This document shows positions 1 to 8,834 of a stretch of 64,000 nucleotides of DNA, in pieces (positions within the stretch are counted from its first letter, which is position 1; each line of letters begins with the position of its first letter). Made by a program: the position numbers and the translations under genes. The notes beneath the pieces are model-generated. The model was not told the origin of the DNA. It made no database searches and worked only from the letters and a program-made list of their open reading frames with translations. Location of the stretch: the NCBI RefSeq assembly GCF_000018605.1, contig NC_010003.1:62001-126000 (forward strand). Direction: 5' to 3'. The DNA is from Petrotoga mobilis SJ95. Its GTDB lineage: Bacteria; Thermotogota; Thermotogae; Petrotogales; Petrotogaceae.

Positions 1-903
1 GGAAGTTGTGGGGCATGCAAGGTAAAAGTTTTATCAGATATAGGACCAATTTTACCCACGGAAGCGCCACTTTTAGACGAGGAAGAAATGAAACAAAATA
101 TAAGATTATCATGTCAAGTGAAAGTAAAATCTGACATAGCGATAGAAATTCCAGAAGAGTTATTTTCTGCAAAAATTTTTAAAGGTGTGGTTGAAAAAAT
201 AAATGATTTGACATATGATATAAAAGAAGTTAAAATTAAACTTGTCGAGCCCAATGAAATCGAGTTTAAAGCTGGACAGTATATGCAATTGGTTATACCT
301 CCCTACGAGAAAATAAACGAATATACACAAAGGGCATATTCCATTGCATCGTCGCCAAGTCAAAAAGATTCCATAGAATTTTTTATCAGACTTGTTCCAG
401 GTGGAATTGCGACAACTTATGTTCACAAATATCTAAAAGAAAATGATCAAATGGAATTGGTTGGTCCTTTCGGTGAATTTTATATGAGAGATACGGATGC
501 AGATATGATATGTGTTGCAGGAGGTTCAGGGTTAGCTCCGATAAAATCTATCGTTGCAGATATGTTCGAAAGGGAAATAACCAACAGAAACGTCTGGTTG
601 TTTTTCGGGGCAAGAAGCTTGAAAGATCTTTATTATCTGGATTTCTTTCAAGACATGGAAAAGAAATGGGACAGATTCCATTTTGTTCCTGCACTTTCAG
701 AACCACAACCTGAAGATAATTGGAAAGGAGAAACGGGACTTATAACAGATGTATTGGGAAAATATTTTAAAGAAAAAATGGACCAAAATACCCAAAAGGA
801 AGGATATTTATGTGGAAGCCCCGGTATGATAAATGCCTGTGTTAAAGTAATGACAGCGAACGGCATATCCGAGGATAAAATATATTATGACAAGTTCGCG
901 TAA
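1..903 (+). CDS. nqrF: NqrF-like NADH oxidoreductase, 2Fe-2S/FAD subunit (5' partial)
   Basis: The open frame continues to the first base of the window, so the ATG at 88 is internal and the true start lies upstream. The visible 300 residues begin inside a plant-type 2Fe-2S ferredoxin domain (Cys 3, Cys 6 and Cys 38, motif GSCGACK). A ferredoxin-reductase module follows, with the FAD-binding RAYSIASS motif near residue 112, the NAD-binding GGSGLAPIKSIV and a C-terminal YLCGSPGM. This domain order is that of subunit F of Na+-translocating NADH:quinone reductase and its Rnf-cluster relatives, which takes electrons from NADH at the membrane. The N-terminal membrane anchor is outside the window. 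The other nqr/rnf subunits would be expected upstream but cannot be seen. A stand-alone methane-monooxygenase-type reductase is the main alternative. Confidence 0.8.
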   Translation, partial: GSCGACKVKVLSDIGPILPTEAPLLDEEEMKQNIRLSCQVKVKSDIAIEIPEELFSAKIFKGVVEKINDLTYDIKEVKIKLVEPNEIEFKAGQYMQLVIPPYEKINEYTQRAYSIASSPSQKDSIEFFIRLVPGGIATTYVHKYLKENDQMELVGPFGEFYMRDTDADMICVAGGSGLAPIKSIVADMFEREITNRNVWLFFGARSLKDLYYLDFFQDMEKKWDRFHFVPALSEPQPEDNWKGETGLITDVLGKYFKEKMDQNTQKEGYLCGSPGMINACVKVMTANGISEDKIYYDKFA

Positions 904-908
904 TTAAA

Positions 909-925
909 AGGAGGTGTTTTTCCTC
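909..925 (+). promoter_or_regulatory. Ribosome binding site that can fold into a small hairpin
   Basis: AGGAGG (909-914) precedes the ATG at 927. GAGG (911-914) can pair with CCTC (922-925) across a 7-nt loop, which would partly hide the site. The stem has only four base pairs and may be weak at the growth temperature. Confidence 0.3.
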
Positions 926-926
926 A

Positions 927-1379
927 ATGAAAATGACTGAAGATTTAAAGAAAGCCTATGAAAACATGAAGCCCGGAGTTATAACCGCTGATGGATTTTT
1001 AGGTGATGATGAAAGACTTTTGGTTGACATAATTGAAAGTGATGAAGAAAAAATTAGGGCTTTAAACATAAATTTACAAGATGACCTTAAAAAGATTAGA
1101 TACCTTTTTGAAAAAGGGAAAGAAACCTTTGAAGAACCTGTAACCGTTGACAATAAATGGCTTATAAAAGTGGATGAAGCTAGAGGACATTTACCTTGTC
1201 CCTTTGAAGACGGTATTTTTAGGAAAGTTAATTTAAGAATTAAAAATTTAGATAACAAAGAAGAACTTCTTATCACAGAATTATCGCTTCACTTGATAGA
1301 AAAACATCATTTTTTCCAAGGTAAGGGGTCACCATTCAGGGTAGACCCTGAAAAACTCAAAAAAGTCTTAGAAGGATAA
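927..1379 (+). CDS. Conserved hypothetical protein, 150 aa
   Basis: I do not recognise a family. The protein is soluble, acidic and helix-rich in the first half, followed by a beta-rich stretch containing DEARGHLPCPFEDG and LHLIEKHHFFQGKGSPFR. The conserved-looking His, Cys and aromatic residues hint at a small ligand- or metal-binding domain. It starts 23 nt after the reductase gene with a strong AGGAGG ribosome binding site, and ornithine carbamoyltransferase follows after 20 nt. It is therefore co-transcribed with both, but no function follows from this. Confidence 0.6.
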   Translation: MKMTEDLKKAYENMKPGVITADGFLGDDERLLVDIIESDEEKIRALNINLQDDLKKIRYLFEKGKETFEEPVTVDNKWLIKVDEARGHLPCPFEDGIFRKVNLRIKNLDNKEELLITELSLHLIEKHHFFQGKGSPFRVDPEKLKKVLEG

Positions 1380-1399
1380 AAAGGAGGAATTAAAGAAGC

Positions 1400-2389
1400 A
1401 TGCCTATCAATTTAAGAGGAAGAAGCCTTTTAACGTTGAAAGATTTCACACCAGAAGAGATAAAGTATCTTTTGGAGCTTTCAAAAGATCTAAAAGCCAA
1501 AAAGCGAATGGGTATTAAGGGGGATTTGTTAAAGGGTAAGAACATAGTTTTGCTATTTGAAAAAACATCAACAAGAACAAGATGCGCCTTTGAAGTAGCT
1601 GCTTTCGATGAAGGGGCAAACGTTACATTTCTAACTAACAGTCAAATGGGAAAGAAAGAGTCAATAGAAGATACGGCAAGAGTTTTAGGAAGATTTTACG
1701 ATGGTATAGAATTTAGAGGCTTCAAGCAAGAAACGGTAGAAATTTTAGCAAAATATTCAGGTGTTCCCGTGTGGAATGGTTTAACAGATGAAGATCATCC
1801 CACCCAAGTTTTGGCAGATTTCTTAACTATTATGGAAAATTTTGAAAAACCTCTTAATAAGATCAAGTTTGTGTACGTTGGTGATGGAAGAAACAATATG
1901 GCAAACGCCCTCATGATTGGTGCCTCTAAAATGGGTATGGATTTTGTAATTATTTCTCCAAAAGAACTTTTCCCAAGTAAAGAACTGATAAGTGAAATGG
2001 AAACGACAGCTAACGAAAACGGTGGAAAAATTACCATCACAGACAAACTTGATGCCGTTGCTAATGCAGATGTAATTTATACTGATGTCTGGATTTCTAT
2101 GGGAGAAGAAAGTAAAGTTGAAGAGAGGATCAAATTACTTAAACCTTACCAAGTAAATATGGATTTGATAAAAAAGACAAACAATCCTGAAGTTATTTTC
2201 CTTCATTGTTTGCCTTCTTTTCACGACACAAAAACCGATATGGGATACGATATTTATCAGAAATACGGCCTTACAGAAATGGAAGTTACGGATGAAGTGT
2301 TTCAAAGTAAGTACTCAAAAGTTTTTGATGAAGCAGAAAATAGAATGCATACCATAAAAGCAGTTATGGTAGCAACGTTGGTAGGTTGA
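1400..2389 (+). CDS. argF: Ornithine carbamoyltransferase
   Basis: A 329-residue cytosolic enzyme of the aspartate/ornithine carbamoyltransferase family, interconverting carbamoyl phosphate plus ornithine with citrulline plus phosphate. The carbamoyl-phosphate motif STRTR sits at residues 57-61, HPTQ near 134, and the ornithine-side HCLP loop at about 269-272, so the active site is complete. The length is normal. The carbamate kinase gene overlaps or abuts the stop codon. This pairing usually means the catabolic direction, in which citrulline phosphorolysis feeds ATP formation. No arginine deiminase gene is in view, so whether the enzyme is anabolic or catabolic remains inference. Confidence 0.93.
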   Translation: MPINLRGRSLLTLKDFTPEEIKYLLELSKDLKAKKRMGIKGDLLKGKNIVLLFEKTSTRTRCAFEVAAFDEGANVTFLTNSQMGKKESIEDTARVLGRFYDGIEFRGFKQETVEILAKYSGVPVWNGLTDEDHPTQVLADFLTIMENFEKPLNKIKFVYVGDGRNNMANALMIGASKMGMDFVIISPKELFPSKELISEMETTANENGGKITITDKLDAVANADVIYTDVWISMGEESKVEERIKLLKPYQVNMDLIKKTNNPEVIFLHCLPSFHDTKTDMGYDIYQKYGLTEMEVTDEVFQSKYSKVFDEAENRMHTIKAVMVATLVG

Positions 2390-2394
2390 TAGGA

Positions 2395-3336
2395 ATGGCT
2401 GAAAAACTTGCAATTGTAGCAATAGGAGGAAATGCCTTATCCCAACCAAAAGAATCTCCAACCGCTGAAAATATGCTAAAAAACTTAGAGAACACGGCAA
2501 AATGCCTAGTTGAGCTAGTAAAAAAAAATTATAAAATAGTTATAACTCACGGAAATGGCCCTCAAGTAGGAAACATTCTAGTTCAACAAGATATAGCCAA
2601 AGAGGTCATTCCTCCATTTCCTTTAGATGTTAACGGGGCTATGACTCAGGGATATATAGGATACATGATTTCCCAAATGTTAAAAAATGTTTTAACAGCA
2701 GAACATATTGAAAAAGATGTTTCAAGTATCGTTACCCAAGTACTTGTTGATAAGAATGATCCAGCCTTTAACAACCCTTCAAAACCTATTGGACCCTTTT
2801 ACACCGAAGAAGAAGCTAACACTTTCATTAAAGAAAAAGGATGGAGCATGGTAGAAGACGCCGGAAGAGGTTGGCGAAGGGTAGTACCTTCTCCAGAACC
2901 GTTAGAGATTATAGAAATAAGAGCTATTAAACAATTGGTAAGGGACAACAATATAACCATAGCAGCGGGTGGTGGGGGTATCCCAGTAGTAAAAGAAGAG
3001 AACAAATTAAAAGGCGTGGAAGGTGTTATAGACAAGGATAGAGCCTCTGCTTTGTTAGCTATAGAATTGGACGCCGATGAGTTCATAATTCTAACCGCTG
3101 TAGAAAAGGTATTTATAAATTTCAATAAACCCAATCAACAAGCTATATCTTCAATGACTGTGAACCAAGCAATACAATATATGAAAGAAGGGCATTTCTC
3201 AAAAGGGAGTATGTTGCCGAAGATAGAGGCATGCACAAATTTTGTTCTCAAGACTGGAAGATCAGCTTTAATTACAGATTTAACGAAATTGGTTGATGCT
3301 TTGGAAGGAAAAACGGGAACTATTATAACTAAATAA
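2395..3336 (+). CDS. arcC: Carbamate kinase
   Basis: An amino-acid-kinase-fold enzyme of 313 residues making ATP and carbamate from carbamoyl phosphate and ADP. The N-terminal AIGGNALSQP, HGNGPQVGN near residue 55, the AAGGGGIPV loop and DKDRASALLA are hallmark carbamate kinase segments. I chose the ATG at 2395, which gives the usual MAEKLAIVAIGGNAL beginning. A TTG at 2386 overlapping the argF stop is possible but less likely. The gene is translationally close to argF and is the last of its transcript, followed at once by a strong terminator. The argF-arcC pair could support energy conservation from citrulline or carbamoyl phosphate. Confidence 0.93.
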   Translation: MAEKLAIVAIGGNALSQPKESPTAENMLKNLENTAKCLVELVKKNYKIVITHGNGPQVGNILVQQDIAKEVIPPFPLDVNGAMTQGYIGYMISQMLKNVLTAEHIEKDVSSIVTQVLVDKNDPAFNNPSKPIGPFYTEEEANTFIKEKGWSMVEDAGRGWRRVVPSPEPLEIIEIRAIKQLVRDNNITIAAGGGGIPVVKEENKLKGVEGVIDKDRASALLAIELDADEFIILTAVEKVFINFNKPNQQAISSMTVNQAIQYMKEGHFSKGSMLPKIEACTNFVLKTGRSALITDLTKLVDALEGKTGTIITK

Positions 3337-3358
3337 GGGGGGATTACCCCCTTTTTTG
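3337..3358 (+). terminator. Rho-independent terminator after arcC
   Basis: A GGGGG/CCCCC stem with an ATTA loop is followed directly by six T residues. It closes the argF-arcC transcript and separates it from the convergent regulator gene, whose stop codon begins at 3359-3361. Confidence 0.85.
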
Positions 3359-4177
3359 TTAATTGAATTTTTTTGTCTTCATCGCTTGACTTATTCTACT
3401 TTCTTTGTTTTTGAGGGACATCTTAGAAGCAACTGAATTGTACAAAAGTTCCACCATGAACATTTCTCCGATTCTGCTAACGGTAAATTCGCTTTCTTGA
3501 GGCATTTCAGCTGAGGTATATAAAACTAGATTAACTATTTTTGATAAAGGTGAGTTAACCCCTGCAGTCATGCCTATGGTGAAAGCACCAGCTTCCTTGG
3601 CTACTTGGGCGGATTTATAAGTATCTCTGATAACTCCAGAATGACTGATAGCAATTACTACGTCATCTTTTTCAAGATTGGAAGCCACGATAACTTGCAT
3701 ATGTGGATCAGAATATGCAGTGGAGGCAAATCCTAAGGCAGCAAACTTCAAAGAAGCATCTAAAGCAATAGGAAAAGATCTTCCTACCGCATAGAATAGT
3801 AGTTTTTTACTGTTCATAATTATTTCGGAGGCATGAGTAATTTTATCTCTATCCACTTGCCTTAGAATATCGGTCAAGGCGTTTACAGTCCTATTGTAAA
3901 TCATATCAAAAAGATCTTTTGACTCTTTTGAGTCAAGTGTAGGGGTGCTCAATTCCCTTGCCAATTCCAACTTAAATTTTTGATATCCCGAGTAACCAAC
4001 CTTTTTTAAAACTCTGTATATAGTAGTTTCACTAGTTCCGGCCCAATTGGATAATTCTGTGATGCTGTAGTGTATTACATCGCCAGGCCTTTCGATTATA
4101 TACTGAGCTGCCTGCTTTTCTTTATTAGTTAAAGAATTGTATATCCCTTTGATTTTGGAAGTTACCAACTTCCTCAC
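3359..4177 (-). CDS. RpiR-family transcriptional regulator (HTH + SIS)
   Basis: A 272-residue regulator. The N-terminal 75 residues form the RpiR helix-turn-helix (SITELSNWAGTSETTIYRVL), and the remainder is a sugar-isomerase (SIS) domain that normally binds a phosphosugar (for example AISHSGVIRDTYKSA). It is the last gene of the five-gene minus-strand sugar operon, 10 nt after the glycosyltransferase. The simplest reading is a local regulator responding to a phosphorylated sugar connected with this transporter and glycosyltransferase. A possible target is the phased ATTA array near the operon promoter at 8697-8774, but nothing in the sequence proves this. Confidence 0.88.
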   Translation of the reverse strand: MRKLVTSKIKGIYNSLTNKEKQAAQYIIERPGDVIHYSITELSNWAGTSETTIYRVLKKVGYSGYQKFKLELARELSTPTLDSKESKDLFDMIYNRTVNALTDILRQVDRDKITHASEIIMNSKKLLFYAVGRSFPIALDASLKFAALGFASTAYSDPHMQVIVASNLEKDDVVIAISHSGVIRDTYKSAQVAKEAGAFTIGMTAGVNSPLSKIVNLVLYTSAEMPQESEFTVSRIGEMFMVELLYNSVASKMSLKNKESRISQAMKTKKFN

Positions 4178-4187
4178 CTCTTATCGA

Positions 4188-5369
4188 CTATAACTTTTCT
4201 ATCAATTCGTCTTTTTTATTAGCAAAAAGATTTATTTGATCTTTGATAACTTTTTCAGCTTCTACTTCGTTCATATCTTTTGTCAATTCAGCGAAATCAG
4301 CTACTCTCCCAAAATAGAGAGGTACTAAGGATTCCACCAACTTTTTGTCTTTGTTTTTTGAATACTCTATTAATGCATTGAATAAGATATCCACCCAGAT
4401 TTGAAGTGGTACTTTCTTCTTTTCCATTATGAATCCTAAATGATCATTTGCCAATATTTTGGATTCTTCGTTTTTTAAACCTTCTAAAAGTTGCATTTTC
4501 AAATTTTCTATGTTGATGTTGATAGGTTCAACAGCAATTTGGGGTATTTCACCATATATTGGGGCTTCTTCAATAGAACCGATATCTTTCCATTTGGAAG
4601 CGCTATCTACAATAATATCGAATAAGGTCCCAACTACCTGCTTAAACATAGGGGATAAATCGGCCCCTGGATCTTTAGGATCGTGAACTTTTGCACCTAA
4701 AGCAGCCTGATAAACCTTCTTGTTGGAGTTGAGTATGGCATTTATAGTCATCCAAATATCTATCCCAAACCTTGCAACCTCTGTTTTGGCAACACTTGAG
4801 GCAGCTTTCAAATAAACATCTATCATATTTTTACCTACTCCGAAATCTCCCCCTATTGGTTGCCTGATGGCTTGCCCAAATAAAGAAGAAACCAAAGGAT
4901 AACATACTTGGTTTGTGATCGTACCGTCGTACTTGTGCCTCACATAATAAGGCGTAACATAATCGGAAAGTCCCTTCATTATAGGTCCAGTTAATCTTTC
5001 AATCCACCATGGTCGAACACTTTTTAAATCAGAATCTAAAAATACAATCGCTTCTGCGTCTAAGTTTTTAGCAAGTTCTATGACAGAAAGCATTGCACTT
5101 CCTTTACCTGGCAAACCTATATAATCGTAAGCGATTTTTGGGACGCTTTTTGTGTCTGTTTTCATAAAAACTTCTTTTGTTCCATCTTTTGAACCCCCAT
5201 CAGCGTTAACAATTATCCCATCTGAATCAAAATATTCAACTATACCTTCTGCAGCGGTTTTAGAAACAAAGGAAATCGTTTCAGCATTATTATAGCTGGG
5301 AATACCAACAACTACTTTTACCTTTTTTGGTAAATTTTGTAAAATTTTATCATCGAAAAATATTGACAT
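4188..5369 (-). CDS. PGKG-type family 2-like glycosyltransferase, possible glucosylglycerate synthase
   Basis: A 393-residue GT-A fold glycosyltransferase. The nucleotide-binding start [14 protein letters not shown] is at about 19-32, [10 protein letters not shown] at 55-64, the PGKG loop at 87-90 and a DSD metal-binding motif at 112-114. The C-terminal half is helical. The PGKG plus DxD pattern recalls glucosyl-3-phosphoglycerate and glucosylglycerate synthases. Petrotoga mobilis is known to make mannosylglucosylglycerate as a compatible solute and to possess an ADP-glucose-dependent glucosylglycerate synthase (Ggs). I infer, without a database search, that this could be that enzyme. A lipid or wall glycosyltransferase cannot be excluded. 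The gene lies between ABC permeases and an RpiR regulator in one operon. Confidence 0.6.
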
Positions 5370-5402
5370 TTCAACTTCCTCCCTTTTGTCACCTTTTCAC
5401 TT

Positions 5403-6377
5403 TTATTCTTTGACTCCACCAGCAGTTAAACCTGCTGTTAGATATTTTTCTACGGTCATAAACAATACAATGACTGGAACGGCCGTCAATACTGAAGCTG
5501 CCATCATTTTAGCCCATACGGCATGTTCAGAAAAGAAAATCTCCCTCAAACCTACGGGCAGCGTATAAGCTGAAGGATAAGGCCTTATGAAAATAGAAGC
5601 AAACAGATACTCATTCCATCCTATCATAAAGGCATATATGAAAACTGTTATTATAGCCGGCATTGATAGAGGAATAATTATCCTCATAATAGTTCCAATT
5701 CTTGTACTACCATCAATTAAGGCGGCTTCTTCAATTGATTCAGGAATCGTTCTGAAATAATTACCAAGCATGTACATCGAAACAGGCAACGTCTGAATTA
5801 TATATATTATATACAAAGCAAACATTGAGGTTCCTCCTGAATTAGTTAATCCTATTCTTACAAACAAATCATACAAAGGAACAGATAATATCACTCCACC
5901 GACTAGGTATACCAGCAATACCCCTCTTTGAACAAGAGTTCTTCCAGGATACCAAACTCTGCTGAAAGAATAGGCACCAAATATACCTATTATCAAACTT
6001 GTCAAAGCGCTTAATCCAGCCAATAATAAACTATTACCAAACCACCTTAAAAAAGGAAATGATTCACGCCTTCTTGATGATTGTATATTCTGAAGAACTT
6101 GCTCTCTTTGTTCTTCTGGAAGAGATTCTAATAGTTTCATGAGTTGTTGCTCTTCTTCACTCATCTGTTGCCTAATTGACTCCTGAAATCCTAATAGTTG
6201 AGCATACTGTGTCAATGTTGGATTCTCAGGAATCAATCCTGGATCAAATGCGTCGGAATCATACCTGAAGGAAACCGAAACCATATATGCAAAAGGATAG
6301 GCAACAAATATTACAACTAAAGCTATAAAAAACCAAAATAAAAATGTTTTTATGAAAGATCTTTTTCTTACTACCAT
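5403..6377 (-). CDS. Carbohydrate ABC transporter permease, MalG type
   Basis: A 324-residue inner-membrane permease with six predicted helices and the EAA loop (EAALIDGSTRIGTIMRIIIP) that contacts the ATPase. The C-terminus TAGLTAGGVKE is typical of MalG/CUT1 permeases. There is an unusual hydrophilic segment of about 55 residues (50-108, rich in Glu, Gln and Arg) between the first and second helices, on the outside of the membrane. The start overlaps the partner permease by 7 nt. No ATPase gene is present in the operon, so a shared MsmK/UgpC-like ATPase encoded elsewhere must energise it. Confidence 0.88.
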   Translation of the reverse strand: MVVRKRSFIKTFLFWFFIALVVIFVAYPFAYMVSVSFRYDSDAFDPGLIPENPTLTQYAQLLGFQESIRQQMSEEEQQLMKLLESLPEEQREQVLQNIQSSRRRESFPFLRWFGNSLLLAGLSALTSLIIGIFGAYSFSRVWYPGRTLVQRGVLLVYLVGGVILSVPLYDLFVRIGLTNSGGTSMFALYIIYIIQTLPVSMYMLGNYFRTIPESIEEAALIDGSTRIGTIMRIIIPLSMPAIITVFIYAFMIGWNEYLFASIFIRPYPSAYTLPVGLREIFFSEHAVWAKMMAASVLTAVPVIVLFMTVEKYLTAGLTAGGVKE

Positions 6378-7255
6378 TTTAACACCTTCCTCACATAGAT
6401 GGATATGAGCACCATCATAACTACAAAGAGGACAGTTGCTATCGCCGCTGCAACTCCAAGTTCTGGCAAGCCTGTGAAGGCTTTTTCATATAGGTATATA
6501 GGCAGAGTCCTAGCCTCTTTAGACAACAAATATACCTCTTCAAATTTGTAAAAATTCCATATTCCTCTCAAAAGAACTAAAGAGCCTATTACATAATATA
6601 ATTCAGGTAAAGTTATATGATGGAATTTTTGCCAACCATTGGCACCATCAATATCAGCTGCCTCATAATAATCTTGAGGTATTGATTGTAACCTCGATAA
6701 AATCATCAAATAAATAAAAGGAAAATTCTTCCAAATACTATAAAATGAAACAACTATGAAGGCGTTATTTGGATCATTAACTAGGTCTTTTGTCACATCC
6801 ATGATACCTAAATTACTTAAAAGTATTGTTAAAGGACCATTTAAAGGCATTAAAACATATTGCCATGCAAAAACAGTTGAAATAACCGGTGCAACATATG
6901 GAAACAGTATAAGGGCTCTGACTATACCTCTGCCGGGAAATTCTTTATTCATAAGCAAAGCAACCCCTAAACCAACTAAAATACTTCCAACGACAGTAAT
7001 CAAAACATACAAAATAGTTATACCAAAGGAATTCCAAAAGGTAGGATCGGTTAACAGTTCTCTATAATTTTGAAAACCCACAAACTTGTTTGGTGCTCCG
7101 GGTGTCAAAGATACTTCAAAAAAACTCAAGTAAATATTGTATAAAACTGGATACATAATAAAAAGACCTATCAAAATAACCGCAGGTGATACTAACTTCC
7201 ATCCAAAGGTTGCTTCTTTCTTCTTTAAAGGAGATAAATCTCGAAATCGTTGCAT
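6371..7255 (-). CDS. Carbohydrate ABC transporter permease, MalF type
   Basis: A 294-residue CUT1-family permease with six hydrophobic segments and the EAA motif EAADIDGANGWQKFHHITLP near residue 200. It is translated just before the MalG-type partner, with overlapping ends. The two would form the membrane channel served by the binding protein encoded upstream. A terminator-like hairpin separates it from the binding-protein gene, so it is probably expressed at a lower level. The substrate cannot be read from the sequence. The neighbouring glycosyltransferase suggests a sugar or glucosylglycerate-like solute. Confidence 0.88.
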   Translation of the reverse strand: MQRFRDLSPLKKKEATFGWKLVSPAVILIGLFIMYPVLYNIYLSFFEVSLTPGAPNKFVGFQNYRELLTDPTFWNSFGITILYVLITVVGSILVGLGVALLMNKEFPGRGIVRALILFPYVAPVISTVFAWQYVLMPLNGPLTILLSNLGIMDVTKDLVNDPNNAFIVVSFYSIWKNFPFIYLMILSRLQSIPQDYYEAADIDGANGWQKFHHITLPELYYVIGSLVLLRGIWNFYKFEEVYLLSKEARTLPIYLYEKAFTGLPELGVAAAIATVLFVVMMVLISIYVRKVLKW

Positions 7256-7279
7256 ATCTCTCTCCTCCCCATTTTTAGT

Positions 7280-7307
7280 AAAAAAGGGGAATAAAGCATT
7301 CCCCTTT
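7280..7307 (-). terminator. Attenuator-type hairpin between binding protein and permeases
   Basis: On the minus strand a 10-bp stem (AAAGGGGAAT/ATTCCCCTTT, 5-nt loop) is followed by six T residues. It lies between the stop of the binding-protein gene and the first permease. Such partial terminators commonly keep binding-protein mRNA in excess over permease mRNA. Confidence 0.75.
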
Positions 7308-7324
7308 CAATAGCTAAGACGCAT

Positions 7325-8614
7325 TTAATCACTTAGCAATCTTTCCGCTTCTTCTTGTGCCCATTGAGCGGTTTGCTGTGGTGTCCAATCGTTAGCAAAC
7401 ATCCTGTTGATTGCTCTACCAATTACAAAGTTACCAGACAGGATACTCATTTCTTCAATGATTTCTCCTTCCATGAACTCAAATCTTTCTACAGTATCTA
7501 AGGCAGAAATAATAGTAGTTATTTGATCTTTCCCATATCTTTCTAAAACAGGATTATCTAAAAATTCGTCCATCTGTGCTATAGAACTTCTGGTTGGATT
7601 CATTCCGCCAGGTGCCATGTGTAACCAGTAAATATAATTGCTGCCACTCATAAGAAATTTTACCCACTGTTCTGCCGCATTTTTATTTTCGGACGTGTTA
7701 AGTATACCCAATCCAACGACTTCCCCAAATGAAGAAGGTCTTATGTTAACCATAAAATTTGCAAAACCTGTATTCTCAACAAGTTTAGGATCAAACTGTT
7801 CCACTCTTTGTTTTTGTACCTCTTCCACCGCAATATCGTCCATTATATAAGTGGAATAGAATACCATAGCGGCTTCATTGTTCAAATAACCATTCAATGC
7901 TTCTGGAACAGCAGTAAAACCAGGTCTGGAGTATTTGCCCAGTTCTTTATAAAATCTAAATGATTCGATCATCTCGGGAGTATTAAAAAGAATATTTCCG
8001 TCTTTATCAATTGGTCTTGCACCATTTGATAGAGCAATTTGTGAAAATACCTGTTCAGTATAAGCGTCAGCTTTCTTAGGCAATATTATACCGTAGAAAC
8101 CATTAGCAGGATCGTTTAATGCTTTTGCAGCTGTAAGTATATTGTACCAAGATGTTGGAGCTCCTAGGTCTCTTTCTTCAAACAAATTCGCCTTATACCA
8201 AATCCCTTGAACCCAAGCATGGAAAGGTACACCATAATATCCTCCATCTGGTGCCTGCATCAATCTTGAAACACCGTCATAAACATCACCAAAATCTTCG
8301 ATAATTTTTGCATTCAGTTCTGTATCCATAAAGCCCTGGCTCCCCAGCAAGAGTATAGGAGAGATACCGCCTTCTACAACGTCTGGTAAAGTTCCAGCTT
8401 GAACTGCTCTTGGAATCTGTTCTAAGATCTCATTTTCCTCAATAGGGACTAAGTTTACCTTTATACCAGTTTGTGCTTCAAAAATCTGTGCTAAGGCTCT
8501 TATCCTTTGTTGCCTATCTGTTTCTACCTGAGTGTGCCAAAACGTAATCGTTTGAGTGAACACCATCGCACTAACCAACACTGCTAAAATAACCACTGTA
8601 AGTTTCTTCACCAT
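7325..8614 (-). CDS. Sugar ABC transporter substrate-binding protein
   Basis: A CUT1-type periplasmic binding protein of about 429 residues. The signal peptide MVKKLTVVILAVLVSAMVFTQ is followed by ITFWHTQVETDRQQRIRAL, the usual first strand and helix of this fold. The ATG at 8614 is preferred over an upstream TTG (8629) because GGAGGAGGTG lies 5 nt before it. There is no lipobox cysteine, so the protein is probably soluble in the periplasm rather than lipid-anchored. It is the first gene of the operon, behind a good promoter. The ligand is unknown. Confidence 0.9.
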   Translation of the reverse strand: MVKKLTVVILAVLVSAMVFTQTITFWHTQVETDRQQRIRALAQIFEAQTGIKVNLVPIEENEILEQIPRAVQAGTLPDVVEGGISPILLLGSQGFMDTELNAKIIEDFGDVYDGVSRLMQAPDGGYYGVPFHAWVQGIWYKANLFEERDLGAPTSWYNILTAAKALNDPANGFYGIILPKKADAYTEQVFSQIALSNGARPIDKDGNILFNTPEMIESFRFYKELGKYSRPGFTAVPEALNGYLNNEAAMVFYSTYIMDDIAVEEVQKQRVEQFDPKLVENTGFANFMVNIRPSSFGEVVGLGILNTSENKNAAEQWVKFLMSGSNYIYWLHMAPGGMNPTRSSIAQMDEFLDNPVLERYGKDQITTIISALDTVERFEFMEGEIIEEMSILSGNFVIGRAINRMFANDWTPQQTAQWAQEEAERLLSD

Positions 8615-8696
8615 ACACACCTCCTCCAATTTAGGTTCTTATTGTGAATAAAAAATTTTTTCAAAGATATAAGATAAAAAGAAAATTTTCGTTTTT

Positions 8697-8724
8697 ATTA
8701 TACAGAAAAAAATATTATTTTCAA
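8697..8724 (-). promoter_or_regulatory. Promoter of the sugar ABC operon
   Basis: On the minus strand, -35 TTGAAA (8719-8724) and -10 TATAAT (8697-8702) are separated by 16 nt. They lie about 80 nt upstream of the binding-protein start. The match to the housekeeping consensus is strong. Confidence 0.75.
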
Positions 8725-8729
8725 AATCT

Positions 8730-8774
8730 GATTATTCGTGATTAGAATCGATTATAGGTAATTATTTGCGATTA
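8730..8774. repeat. Five ATTA direct repeats with exact 10-bp period
   Basis: GATTA occurs at 8730, 8740, 8750 and 8770, and AATTA at 8760, so ATTA falls every 10 bp. A degenerate GATTT at 8790 keeps the phase. The array sits just upstream of the -35 box of the minus-strand sugar operon and about 60 bp upstream of the macro-gene -10 box. It looks like a multi-site operator bound on one DNA face, or a phased bend. Confidence 0.7.
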
Positions 8775-8834
8775 TAACCAAAAATCTTTGATTTTCTCAT
8801 TATTGGATTTTGTTTGGGTTGGTCTACTAACTTT

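Noticed and set aside
88-903. ATG at 88 as the start of the first gene
   Set aside because: The frame is open to base 1 and the upstream codons encode the first ferredoxin cysteines, so the gene is cut by the window edge.
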